A DNA stretch of 64,000 nt, taken from positions 29,632,810-29,696,809 of the forward strand of contig CM077826.1 in NCBI GenBank assembly GCA_039720395.1. Direction: 5' to 3'. The position numbers and the translations under genes were made by a program. The stretch comes from Liquidambar formosana (Eukaryota; Streptophyta; Magnoliopsida; Saxifragales; Altingiaceae). Below the pieces are notes generated by a model. That model saw only the letters and a program-made list of their open reading frames with translations. It did no database searches and was not told where the DNA came from. This document shows positions 22,308 to 33,959 of the stretch, piece by piece; position 1 is the first letter of the stretch; every line of letters starts with the position of its first letter.

Positions 22308-25300
22308 TGTTGGGAATCATACAAGAGGGAAGAATTGAAGTGCGGAATATAAAAATTTTTCCCTTTGATTCCACAGCCCACGAATCTAACTATGCATGTT
22401 AGGAATCGAACAAGAGGGAAAAATAGAAGTGCGGAATATAAAAAATTTTTCCTATGATTCCCAATCCCATGAATCTAACTATGCATAACACAAAATCAAA
22501 CCCTAACTACGAAGAGGGTTAGAACACTTACAGGATTTTTGTCTTCTCCGTTTTGCTCCAAGCTTCTACTCCGGACAGCGGTGAATGAGCAGCCCAAGTG
22601 TGTTGCCTACAACGGTATCCACACCTAGCTAGAGCTTCAAGCCTTTTCTTTCTTCTTCCTTGTTGTTGCTAGAGGTGGAGAAGAGAGAGAGAGAGAGAGA
22701 AGAGAGCCTCCAAGGGGCTGGACGGCTAGGGTTTATTGTGCAAGCCTATTATGCCATGTCACACATAAGTGTGACTGATATAGGCAGCCCACTAAAGGAG
22801 GCTGGCCATGGGGAAGAAACCCTAATAGGGTTATGTGTAATTACACTTAATTGCACATTAACCCCTATTATTTGTATCAAATACAAATAGGCCTATAAAG
22901 AACTATTCTTTATTCACTAAAACCCTTTCTCTCATAGACTTTAAAGCCCTTCTTGCATGATCAGTGTGTGACCCATTGGGTTCACATCATTAAGTAGTAG
23001 GAATAGCACGAGGTGTGCACAATGGAACTCTTTCCATTTAGGGTCTAATTGGAACTCCTTCCAATTCCCTAATTGATTATAACTCACTTATATCAATTAG
23101 GGCTTCTACTAACCATGAGTAACACCTAGCATATGGCTCATGGTGTGGTCCTTAATGAGGTGAATAGTCATTTACAATGAACCCTTCTGTTATAGTTTAT
23201 AGGTTACAATTGCATCCTTCCTTCAACACAATGTCTCCAATTGAACTAATAGCACATGGAAGTCTGTTAAGTTCCTAGTTCAATTACTTTATACTCATTC
23301 ATAGATATCAACTCATTGATGAACTCATGAAACTCTTTTCATATTCATCCTACCATGGCCATGGATTTAATGAGTTATATTATGAATGCTATATGAGACA
23401 TTCTCTCTCTTTTCTTGAGAGTGATGGATCCCTTGTTGATCACTCACATGCCTTCACACACATAGCAATAGGGCCAATGAACACCTTTGCAGACCCCTGA
23501 ATAGGATCTGCACTTAGTGTTATCAAACTTCTAAAGCTACATGCATAAGGCAACTATGGTGTCTCAAGTCTAAGGATTACTTGTACCACTATAACAATGA
23601 GAAACTGATTGACAGGCAGGATAAAACTCCATTCAGTTTATCTCATATCTTTGGTCACATTCAGTGTACCTATTCTCGCAATAGGCACCCACTTGTTGGT
23701 TGTAGTGTCTCCACACAAATAGCTTGAGACTAGCTATCCTCCTATAGAGTCAGCCTAACAAGTGCTAGTCCTATGGTTCATTACTGTCCATCATAGTGAA
23801 CCTTCAACTAGGAATGCTTTAGGAGTTTAGTACAGAGATATATCTATAGTCTCAAAATTACAACTCTTTGTAATTCCATATTCTCAACTCTAACTCCATG
23901 GACATATTATGTAAATATAAATAATGCATATAAACATAATAGAATAAGCCCTTTTATTAAATCAATAATAAATGTGACATACATAAATGAAATCAAATGA
24001 TTGTTCCTAATCCCTAAACAATCATCTCTATGATTGGCTCTAGGGCATAATCCTAACAATGCATATACAAAATCAAACCCTAACTATGAAGAGGGTTAGA
24101 ACACTTACAGAATTTTTGTCTTCTCCTTTTTACTCCAAGCTTTGATTCCGGACAGTGGTGAATGAGCAGCCCAAGTGTGCTGCCTCCAACGGTATCCACA
24201 CCTAGCTAGAGCTTCAAGTCCTTTCCACCTTTTCCTTGTTGTTGCTAGTGTAGGAGAAGAGAGGAGAGAGAGAGAGGGAGGCTGGAAATTCTGGCCAGCG
24301 CTTGGGGCGTTCAACTTGTGATGATGTCACACATCATAGTGTGACTTATATAGTCCACACTAAGGGGGCCAGCCCTAGGGGGAAACCTTATTAGGGTGTT
24401 ATGCAATTTCTCTAAATTGCACAATAACCCCTATAAATTATATCAAATATAAATAGGCCTCAAAGAACTATTCTTTATGCACTCATATCCTTTCTGTCAT
24501 AGACTTTAAAGCTCATCTTGCATGATCAGTGTGTGACCCATTGGGTTCACATCATCAAGTACTAGGAATAGCACGTGGTGTGCACAATGAAACTCTTTCC
24601 ATTTAGGGTCTAATTGGAATTCCTTCCAATTCCCTAATTGATTATAACTCACTTATATCAATTAGGGCTTCTACTAACCATGAATAACACCTAGCATATG
24701 GTTCATGGTGTTGTCCTTAATGAAGTGAATAAGATCTAACATAGAACCCTTCTGTTATAGTTTATAGGTTACAATTACATCTTTCCATTTACACAATGTC
24801 TCCAATTGAACTAATAGGACATGGAAGTCTGTCAAGTCCCTAGTTCAATTACTTTATACTCATTCATAAATATCAACTCAATGATGAACTTATGGAAACT
24901 CCTTTCCATATTCACACTGCCATGGCCATGGACTGAACGAACTATATTATGAATGCTATATGAGACATTCTCTCTCTTTTTCCTGAGAGTAATGGATTCC
25001 TTGTCGATCACTCATATGCCTTCATACACATAGCAATAGGACCAATGAATACCTTTACAGACCCTTAATTAGGATCTGCACTTAGTGTTATCAAACTTCT
25101 AAAGCTACATGCATAAAGTAACTATGGTGTCTCAGGTCTAAGGATTACTTGTACCACTATAACATTGAGAAACTGATTGACAGCCAGGTTAAAACTCCAT
25201 TCAGTTTATCTCAAATCTTTGGTCACATTCAGTGTACCTATTCTATTAATAGGCACCCACCTGTTGGTTGTAGTGTCTCCACACAAATAACTTGAGACCA

Positions 25301-25627
25301 GCTATCCTCCTATAGAGTCAACCTAACAAGTGCTAGTCCTATGGTTCATTATTGTCCATCATAGTGAACCTTCAACTAGGAATGATTTAGGAGTTTAGTA
25401 CAGAGATATATTTACAGTCTCATAATTACAACTCTTTGTAATTCAATATTCTCAACTCTAACTCCTTGGACATATTATGTAAATATAAATGATGCATACA
25501 AACATAATAGAATAAGCCCTTTTATTAAATCAATAATAAATGTGACATACATAAATGAAATCAAATGATTGTTCCTTTATCCCTAAACAATCATCTCTAT
25601 GATTGGCTCTAGGGCATAACTCTAACA
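22308..25627 (-). mobile_element. Copia solo LTR nested in LTR2
   Basis: Minus-strand copia LTR of about 1653 bp in two pieces (22308-22396, 24064-25627), flanked by GGTAA (22303-22307) and GTTAA (25628-25632), one mismatch. LTR1 shows the empty site near 27247. It is split by a younger solo LTR of the same family. A TATA-centred imperfect palindrome is at 24341-24364 and ATGATGT/ACATCAT arms are at 24322-24338. Confidence 0.92.
22397..24058 (-). mobile_element. Copia solo LTR nested in a copia solo LTR
   Basis: TGTTAGGAATC to CCTAACA, 1662 bp, minus strand, flanked by ATGCA (22392-22396, 24059-24063). Removing it restores the host LTR exactly (..CTAACTATGCA-TATACAAAATC..). A (GA)n tract lies at 22683-22701. 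Confidence 0.93.
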
Positions 25628-25888
25628 GTTAAGTGGGTTTGAAGGTGCCCTAATTCACCTTTTTCTTCTTTATTCTTTCTCTTCTCCTTCCTTAGGGTTA
25701 TTTCTTAATACGGATATATGGTCATAATCAAAGGTTTCCTTGATTAAAAAATCACCTTTTTATCAAAGTTTCCATCCTATGGAAGTTTTCAAATTTAGAC
25801 TATTCAATACACTTTCTATCTTTTAATAAGGAAACCTAGGGTTTTTACTATATGTTTATATTAGGATTTAACCTTAATTCTATTTGAA

Positions 25889-25979
25889 CTACATGGACTT
25901 TGATCCATGTATTTCGTTGCATGGTACGTAGGCGCTCGTTTTGAGGCTCAAGTCCGTTCTAGGATCCAAGTATCCTAGA
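25889..25979 (+). promoter_or_regulatory. U5 structured block I (LTR2)
   Basis: Arms CTACAT/ACGTAG (25889-25894, 25926-25931) enclose CCATG/CATGG (25905-25909, 25920-25924). Hairpin CTAGGAT/ATCCTAG (25960-25966, 25973-25979) follows. The block recurs in every gypsy LTR of the window; see the findings for pairing changes. Confidence 0.65.
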
Positions 25980-26144
25980 TGTCTTCTTTTCTCTCTTTTT
26001 TTGTTTTTGTTTCTTTTCTTTGTTTGATCGTGCTTGGATGGATGGGATATATGATATGCATGCAATTCTTGTGATGATATACTTGCTGATTTTTGTATGG
26101 TAAGATCTTAATTAAGCCCAAATAAACTAAAAGACCGAAAGGGT

Positions 26145-26186
26145 GACATGGGTGCCTATAGGCTTTGCCTAGAACCTTCCCATTTC
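26145..26186 (+). promoter_or_regulatory. U5 structured block II (LTR2)
   Basis: Outer arms GACATGGG/CCCATTTC and inner arms TAGGC/GCCTA with loop TTT. Homologous stem-loops are at 215-258, 27754-27795, and on the minus strand 55942-55985 and 59763-59805. Confidence 0.7.
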
Positions 26187-27981
26187 ATAACTTAGCCTCT
26201 GAATCCTTGATTTCTTTGGTTTCCAAAAAGACTATTTTTTTGCCTTTCCTTTTTAAACATGGAGTCTTTTCAATTGCTTTCCTAAAACAAAGTGTTTTTA
26301 GGGTTTTCCTTGTTTCCTTTAAAAAATAAGGTGGCGACTCCTTTTCAATTTCTAACTTATCTTTTTCAATCATGTGGGCCACTTTCTGGGGTTCACAAAG
26401 GGAGTCTCTAATAACTCTTGAATTAATTTTTAGGGTTTTAATCCTAGCCATTAATTTATCTAAATTAAACTCTATAAATACCCCACTATGTTTCAGCATT
26501 AGGGGAGCCACTTTTATGCATTAAACCTAAGTTCTAAGAGAGAATAAGAGAGAGAGTTCTAAATAAGAGCTGGAGTTCTTGCTGGAGGCTTGAAGAGAGT
26601 CGTTTCAAGTTGTTCACAAGTGAAAGAGAGAGTCTCTACAGCAACAAAGGAGGCTTAATCCAAGGTATGCTCTAAACCCTTAAGGCTAAAATTAGGGTTT
26701 TCTCTTAGGTTAGCTTTATTTCATACAACTGTTATGATTTTCATCATGGATTGATGTTTCTATTAGTTAATATATGTGATAATAATGATATCCATGATGA
26801 GTTTTGCATGTTTTAGAGTTAATTCATAGGTTTTAATGCATAGTTGTGATTCTAGGGTTTCCATTATCCTTGTTTTAGGTAAGTTGCATATAACATGCTA
26901 GGTTAGGTTTTTGAGTGGTTTCTTTTCATGATTTTTACATATGTTATGCATGTAGAATAATCATGATAAGCATTCATTATTATTGGATTTCTAGGTTTTT
27001 ATGCATGTTAGTTAGGTCATTGCATGTAGGGTTATATTAGGGTTTATGTAAATTCATTATTCTTGTTATTTGCATGATTAATGGATGATTTTTAGGCCTT
27101 AATATAATTCTGTCCAAATGTATATATCATTGTTTTTGCATGGTTTTGAGCACATGTAAAGGTGCAAATAGGTGTGGTAATTGCCTTATTGCAAATAAGG
27201 TTGCTATTGCTCAATTTTGCTATTGTTTGGAGATAATTGCAAAAAGGTAAGTAGGGTATGAAATTGCCCTAACTCCCTTTCCCTAATCTTTCTCTTCTCC
27301 CTCCTAGGGTTATTTCTCAATATGGATTTATGGTATTACTAAAAGTTTCCTTGTAAAATAAAGTGCCTTTTTCTCAAAGTTTCCATCTTGTGGAAGTTGT
27401 TTATTTTCAAACTTGGTTTATTTATCATATTCTCTATCTTTTTTAATAAGGAAACTTATGGTTTTTACTATAGGTCCATATTAAGTTGTAACCCTATTCT
27501 TTTTGAACTACGTGGACTTTGATCCATGTATTTCTATGCATGGTATGTAGGCACTTTGAGGTTCAAGTCCGCCCTAAGATCCAAGTATCCTAGTTTTCTT
27601 TCTCTTTTCTTTTCTTTATTTTATTTGTTTATTGTGAATGGATGAATGGATGAATGGATATATGATTTGCATGCTATCTTGTGATGATATTTGCTGATTT
27701 TTGAGTGATAAGACTTTAATTTAGCCTAAATAAACTAAGAGACCAATTAGGGTGACATGGGTGCCTATGGGCTTCGCCTAAAACCTTCTCATGTCATAAC
27801 TTAGCCTCTGAATTCTAATTTCTTTGGTTTTCAAAAGACTAGTTTTTGCCTTTCCATTTTAAAACATGGAGTCATTCAATTATTTTCTTAAAACAAAAGG
27901 TTTTAGGGTTTTCCTTGTTTCCTTAAAAAATAAGGTGGCGACTCCTTTTTCAATCATGTGGCCCACTTTTTGGTGTTCACA

Positions 27982-28442
27982 GGTGTCATGTTGAAAGATT
28001 AATTGCATCACTACAGCTAAGAGCTGCTATTTGACAGTAGTAAAATTCCATATAGCATACTCAAAAATTGGTCTTGTTTAGTGAACTTGCTGTTTAACAA
28101 GCACCTAGAGGTTTGCTTTAGTCCTACACAAATGGTTAAGACTAGCCATCTTCTCAAAGATTGAACATAACCTATGCTAGCTTAATCTAGTTTATCACTT
28201 GGGTGCTAAACCTACAATTAGGAACCTTTTAGGAATATTGTATAGATAAAATTGAGTTTCTTATATCAACTCTTGGAGGTATCATTTCCTTCACAATTAT
28301 CCTATAGACTTATCATGCAAACCCAAATGCACATGATAATTAACTTGCCCTTTGTTTAGTATAAGTAATAAATGAAAAAGTGATTGTTCATTATCCGTAA
28401 AGTATCATATCCATGATTGGCCTTTAGGGCACATTATTGACA
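27982..28442 (-). repeat. Diverged copia-like LTR fragment
   Basis: On the minus strand the right part (28370-28440) resembles the start of the copia LTRs here (GCCNNAANGCCAATCATGG, then GATTGTT-like blocks), but overall identity is much lower. It is probably an LTR of a related, older copia family. It abuts the end of LTR1 at 27981. Confidence 0.5.
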
Positions 28443-29672
28443 TTAAATTCATTATTTCTTCTCATTTGTCCTCTTTTTATATTAAATTAATTGGAGAAAT
28501 TGCATTTTTATTTTGTTAGTTGCTGTATTTGGAGTTGTAGATGAACAATTTTTTCATCATGAGTTTCACCACAAAACATTATTTGTTTCATTTGAAAATT
28601 AAAGTGACAATTAAACATTATCCTGTTGTGTTGATACAACCTTTCTTCTTGGAGATGAATTCTTCATCTTGGGTTGGGCGAGGCAGGCAGATACAGGTGT
28701 CTTAAGAAATTAACACAACATGATGTAGACATAGGCCATGGCTAGCACTTGTCTTCTCTTAAGCTAGGTACAATTGCATTTCAAACTTGAAGCTCTTTTA
28801 GACTCACGAACTAGTAGAGTTGTTTAAAGTCATTTTTCTTCTTTGATTTCTTGTTGGGATTATCTTGAGAGAAGCCTTCTAGGACATTTGATTTTGAAAA
28901 AGTCATGTACCTTGGCTCAACCTTAAGTAAAGTATATGCAACCCAGCAAAAGTCTCAAACCTTGGAATTCATAGTCTTGAGAATCAAGTGCTTGCACATG
29001 ACATCTGGAATTCTATTCACATCTCCAACTGCAATAAAAAACCAAACCAGAAAAAGATAAGTTTAAGTCCAGAACCATTTTGAAATTAGGCTTGAAAACT
29101 ATTGAACATGTTCATTAAAAAGAATTTATGAGGTCAACCAGTTCTTATAGGTCAAGAATCCCTAGTTCTCTTAAGAAGCCAATTCTCATAAAGACTGTTC
29201 GTAAAAACAATATGATCCTTGTAATCTAGGTTACTGTTTTGGCAAGTGAGTAAGTAAGGTAACTCACCTAACCTCACTTGCAAATGAAACTGAGTTTGAG
29301 CTTTGTTTCCACATAGCTATTATTATGCCATGATCTCATGCACTACAGGTTTAATGTCAATGATTTTATTCAAATCAACTATGCCGATCACTACCTTAAA
29401 GATATTGGGCTTAATTTGAGTTGGGGTGAGGTTAACATACTTAATAAAGTTAATGAGAAGCCTAGGGAAGGGGACCCAAACTTCTCTCTTAGTAAAATTG
29501 ATTGTGTGTGTAACGACACATAAAACACATTTAATTTTATGAACTCCATATAAAAAAACTCTTTCAAAAATAATATTTCCTTTAAAATTACAAAATATTG
29601 TACAGCTGCAGAAAGCGGTGGCTAATCCAAAACTTATGAATTACATTACTTTAACTCATTAAATAATATTTA
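28443..29672. other. Unassigned region
   Basis: No gene recognised. A short minus-strand frame around 28940-29030 reads VNRIPDVMCKHLILKTMNS before stops; its origin is unknown. A 61-codon plus frame at 29338-29523 has no recognisable motif. TGTGTGTAACGACAC near 29504 and CCTCACACA at 55314-55322 could be the two ends of one old minus-strand LTR interrupted by everything between, but I find no matching target duplication. Confidence 0.4.
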
Positions 29673-30359
29673 GGGAAAATTACAGATTGCCCCCCTCATC
29701 TTTAGGCTGGAATCACTTTTTACCCTTCATCTACAAAATCGGACAAATTGCCCCCCAAACCATTAGAAACGGATTTTGGACTGACGCCGTTAACGGAATG
29801 ATTGAAATGATTATAATGCCCTTTAGATTTTTATGCCTAAAGATGCAAAATGACATTAGTACCCCATCTTTGTTTTCTATAATGTCGCAAAATTACGAGA
29901 TTACCCTTGTTATCAAGTTCCCTTTCCCTTCTCATTTCCTTAATTTTCTCACCAACCAAACAGAAACTTTAAGCAAAAAGAATGATGAAGTATTATCCTT
30001 AAAGAAATACCATATATGCCGAAACCAAACGTGTACTTGCTATCAGGAACCTATCAAGATTACAAATTTGTAATAAAGTACTTGAATTGGAACCACTTGG
30101 TTCCATCACCAAGAACATAGCTCACTTGCAACCATTGTCCCCAACATTTCTCACAACCTAACCAAAATCCCTAACCTTAAATCTCATATTTTTGCTACTA
30201 GATCTCATAAACTCTTTAACCTAAATGTCTACATAAATCTATATGAATGTACATGTGTGTATATCAAATTGAAATCAAAATTGGGATCACTTTGGTAGAG
30301 ATTAACTACAAAGTTCAAATTGATGAGAAAATGTTAAGATTCAAAGGTTAAATCTTGGA

Positions 30360-30605
30360 TGGCCAACACAGTCCGCTGTGTTCAAGGTCAACTAGTGTGG
30401 CGAATGCCCACTGCCAAGTGAGATCTCCGCCATCGTCATCGAACTTCTGGATGGAGGTTAACTCCTCCTTGAACATGTTGATTGCCTGTGATGACCCCAT
30501 CTCCAGTGATTGCGATGGCTCGTGAAAGTAAAGCCACCAACTCCAAGTGACTCTGCAATTCGTTTGGCCTCAACATGTTGATCACTGATAACGATCTCTG
30601 TTCTC
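30360..30605 (-). pseudogene. Gene-like fragment carried by the MULE, unidentified
   Basis: The minus strand is clearly richer in GC than its AT-rich surroundings and shows overlapping open stretches: ISDQHVEAKRIAESLGVGGF in one frame (30600-30535), then after a shift MFKEELTSIQKFDDDGGDLT and WQWAFATLVDLEHSGLCWPS (30474-30370) to a TAA. A single protein broken by one frameshift or by an unspliced intron would explain this. I do not recognise the family. Known: MULEs of this kind often carry host gene fragments. Inference: a captured exon, not a functional gene. Alternatively it is internal MULE sequence without coding history. Confidence 0.45.
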
Positions 30606-30622
30606 TCTCTTTCTCCCCCCCT

Positions 30623-30637
<15 letters not shown>

Positions 30638-30660
<23 letters not shown>

Positions 30661-30661
30661 G
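30638..30661. repeat. (AT)n microsatellite
   Basis: About 12 AT units inside the MULE, next to a CT-rich tract (30600-30635). Confidence 0.95.
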
Positions 30662-31129
30662 TTTATAGGTTGTATACATGCAAGAAGAAGTTGCTTGATT
30701 TTGTTTGAAATAAATGATATGGATTTAATAGAGATGGCAACTTGAACAGATTATTGGGAAAAAATGGGCCTTTGTATGATGATGAATTTTTTTTTTCTCT
30801 TTCTAATTATTGGGTTCAAATCTATTAGATATTTTCCCAATTTGACAAAGGTTAAGGTTAAAACCAAAGTCAAAACATGTTATAGAGTTATTGTAGAAGA
30901 TTATCGCAATTGGAACAAGGGTATTTTTGACTTAAAATGAAATAAGGTGGTTATGTGCGTTGCACATGGCCAATTTCCGTTAAAATTCTAACGACTGGTT
31001 GATGGAGGGGTGTAAAATGAAAAAAATTGAAACTATGGGAGGTTATTTGTTTGATTTTAAAGATGAGGGGTGAAAAGTGATTCCACCCTAAAGATAAGGG
31101 GGGCAATCTGTAATTTTCCCTAATATTTA

Positions 31130-31645
31130 CATCGACTTTAGAGAAATAACAAATCAACACAAGAATCTCTTCAAATCTCGACCCCAATTCTACTACGTTC
31201 CTCCAATGACAATAACCTGAAAATATATTAGGGTGATCAACAACTTCCCAGTAGGAAATCTAATTCCTATATAACAAATAATATTTCAAATATCACATGC
31301 AAATACACACATTTATAGTAAAAATAATAGATAAATCAAAAAATACAAACTCTAAATCATACACCTTGAATATAATCCAACGATCAATAACAATGCAACT
31401 CCCAAATATATTGGCCATTAATAAAATTAATCATCATAATTCCTCTCTTCAAATAATAGAATCAAAATAAGCATCACTTATTGAACAAGAATTAAACCCC
31501 CTACCTCTTAGTATTCGGGTGTCCGAATTCTCCATTTATGTTCTCCATATATTCTAAACAATATATTCTCTCTCTCTTTCTCTCTCATAAGTGTTGTAAC
31601 TAAAATATGGGTGTGTATAGCCAGCCATTCTCCAAAAATCACATC
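31130..31645. other. AT-rich region without a gene
   Basis: No coding or structural signal found. It is the pre-insertion flank of the copia solo LTR at 31651 and continues at 54720. Confidence 0.5.
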
Positions 31646-32253
31646 CATCCTGTAAGGAATTGAACTTGAGGGAAATTGAATGCGGAATAACTTGAATAAC
31701 AAAAATTTCCTATCAATTTCATGTGGCCCATGAATCTGATTGTGTTTCAATACAAAACTAGAAACCCTAACTAGAAGAAGGGTTTGAATACTTGCAGTTG
31801 GTTATGTCTTCTTCTTCTTCCTTCAAGCTTTGAATCTGGACAGCAATGGTTTGAGCAGCCCAGGTGTTCTACCTCCAATGGTATCCACACCTAGCAAAGG
31901 CCTTCAAACTTCCCTTAACTAATCTTTGTTGTAGCTAGAAGAGGAGAGGAAGAGAGAGAGAGAGAGAAAGAGCTTCTCCAATTCGACTAGGGCTTAGATA
32001 GAGTGAATTAAAAGCGTCTTGCCACATACTATTAGGATTATGCCCTAGAACCAATCATAGAGATGATTGTTTAGGGATTAGGAACAATCATTTGATTTCA
32101 TTTATACAAGTCACATTTATTATTGATTTAATAAAAGGGCTTATTCTATTATGTATATATGCATCATTTATATTTACATAATATGTCCATAGAGTTAGAG
32201 TTAAGAATATGGAATTACAAAGTGTTGTAATTTTGTGACTGTAAATATATCTC

Positions 32254-33942
32254 TGTTGGGAATTGAACTAGAGAGGAAAACTACAAAGACGGAATTAAAA
32301 TTTTCCTACGATTCCCAATCCCATGAATCCAATTATGCATAATACAGAACAAACCCTAACTAGAAGAGGGTAGAATTACTTACAGTTGAATAAAGTCTTC
32401 TCCTTTATGCTCCAAGCTTTGTCTTCTCCTTTTTGCTCCAAGCTTGAACTCCGGGGAGCAATGAATGAGCAGTCTAAGTGTACTGCCTCCAACGGTATCC
32501 ACACCTAGTTTGAGCTTAAAGTCCTTTCCTTCTTCTTCCTTGTTGTTGCTAGAGGTGGAGAAGAGGGAGAGAGAAAGAGAGCCTCCTATGAATTTCGGCC
32601 AGCACTCGGGAGAAGTGATTGTCATGATGTTATCACATGACATGAGGCTATATATAGCCTCCACATAGGGCCGGCCATAGGGGGGGACTTCTAACCCTAA
32701 TTGGTTTTATGTAATTACTCTTTAATTACACAATAAGCCCTCTAGTTTATATCAAATACAAACTTGCTCCTTAAGAACAATTCTTTTATTCACTTATGCC
32801 CTTTTTCTCATAGAATTTCAAGCTCTCTTAGCATGATCAGTGTGTGACCCATTGGGTTCACATCATCAAGTAGTAGGGATAGCACGAGGTGTGCACAATG
32901 GAACTCTTTCCATTTAGGGTCTAATTGGAACTCCCTCCAATTCCCTATTTGATTATAACTCATTTATATCAATTAGAGCTTCTACTAACCATGAGTAACA
33001 CCTAACATATGGCTCATGATGTGGTTCTTAATGAGGTGAATAGTCATTACAATGAACCCTTCTGTTATAATTTACAAGTTACAATTACATCCTTCCATCA
33101 TCACAATGTCTCCAATTGAACTAATAGGACATGGAAGTCTGTTAAGTCCCTAGTTCAATTACTTTATACTCATTCATTAATATTAACTCAATGATGAACT
33201 TATGGAAACTCCTTTCCATATTCATACTACCATGGGCCCATGGATTTAATGAGTTATATTCAATGATTGCTATATGAGACATTCACTCTCTTTTTCCTGA
33301 GAGTGATGGATTCCTTGTTGATCACTCACATGTCTTCACACACATAGTAGTAGGGCCAATGAACACCCTTACAGACCCCCCATAATAGGATCTACACTTA
33401 GTGTTATCAAACTTCTAAAACTACATGCATAAGACAACCATGGTGTCTTAGGTCTAAGGATTACTTGTACCACCATAACAATGAGAAATTGATTGACGGG
33501 CAGGTTAAAACACCATTCAGTTTATCTCATATCTTTGGTCACATTTAGTGTACCTATTCTTATAATAAGCACCCACTTGTTGGTTGTAGTGTCTCCACAC
33601 AAATAGCTTGAGACTAGCTATCCTCTTATAGAGTCAACCTAACAAGTGCTAGTCCTATGGTTCATTACTGTCCATCATAGTGAACCTTCAACTAAAAATG
33701 ATTTAGGAGTTTAGTACAGAGATATATTTACAGTCTCAAAATTACAACCCTTTGTAATTTCATATTCTCAACTCTAACTCCATGGATATATTATGTAAAT
33801 ATAAATGATGCATATAAACATAATAGAATAAGCCCTTTTATTAAATCAATAATAAATGTGACATATATAAATGAAATCAAATGATTGTTCCTAATCCCTA
33901 AACAATCATCTCTATGATTGGCTCTAGGGCATAATCCTAACA
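32254..33942 (-). repeat. Copia C 3' LTR
   Basis: TGTTGGGAATTG..TCCTAACA in plus reading. It contains the 18-bp palindrome GAGGCTATATATAGCCTC at 32644-32661. A short repeated block (CTCCAAGCTTTG / CTCCAAGCTTGA, 32410-32450) is an internal duplication. Confidence 0.9.
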
Positions 33943-33959
33943 ATCTCCCACTTGCACTA

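Larger units (their letters stand above)
20556..26397 (+). mobile_element. Solo gypsy LTR (LTR2) nested in LTR1
   Basis: TGTCACACCCC at 20556 to GGGTTCACA at 26397, flanked by AAGGG (20551-20555, 26398-26402), inserted in U3 of LTR1. Length is about 2517 bp without the copia insertion at 22308-25632. It contains the perfect 14-bp U3 hairpin (21264-21277/21330-21343), TATA box TATAAATA (21532-21539), a GAGAGA stretch at 21600-21623, and U5 structures (25889-25931, 25960-25979, 26145-26186). No internal region remains, so it is a recombination product of a full element. Confidence 0.93.
12913..27981 (+). mobile_element. 3' part of a Tat/Ogre-like gypsy element with a multiply interrupted 3' LTR
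   Basis: Seen, in plus orientation: antisense PMD pseudogene (13012-14290), GC-rich hairpin (15173-15251), minisatellite (15404-16400), hairpin plus polypurine tract (16465-16507), and 3' LTR (16508-27981, about 2480 bp after removing insertions). The gag-pol part is missing; the sequence joins the end of copia B's LTR at 12912. Known of the family: Tat-lineage gypsy elements often carry extra ORFs, some antisense between pol and the 3' LTR, and tandem repeats in the same interval. The lineage assignment is inference from this layout, since pol is absent here. Confidence 0.75.
16508..27981 (+). repeat. Gypsy 3' LTR (LTR1), split by a CACTA element and a solo LTR
   Basis: LTR1 pieces are 16508-16925, 20071-20555 and 26403-27981, together about 2480 bp. 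It starts TGTCACACCCCATTTTTG and ends GTGTTCACA. It carries the U3 inverted repeat (20357-20440), a TATA box (26473-26480), a GA-rich stretch, and the U5 structures at 27508-27550 and 27754-27795. The last 40 bp contain the GGTGGCGACTCC block common to all LTRs of this family. Confidence 0.88.
29673..31120. mobile_element. Non-autonomous Mutator-like element (MULE), 1448 bp
   Basis: Terminal inverted repeats of about 80 bp begin GGGAAAATTACAGATTGCCC at both ends, and are flanked by a perfect 9-bp duplication, TAATATTTA (29664-29672, 31121-31129). There is no transposase. The interior has a more GC-rich, gene-like block (30360-30600), so this could be a Pack-MULE. Confidence 0.93.

Noticed and set aside
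22308..24063. Tandem duplication of the LTR end (two similar 90-bp segments)
   Set aside because: Explained better by a solo LTR inserted into a related solo LTR, since the ATGCA duplication restores the host sequence.
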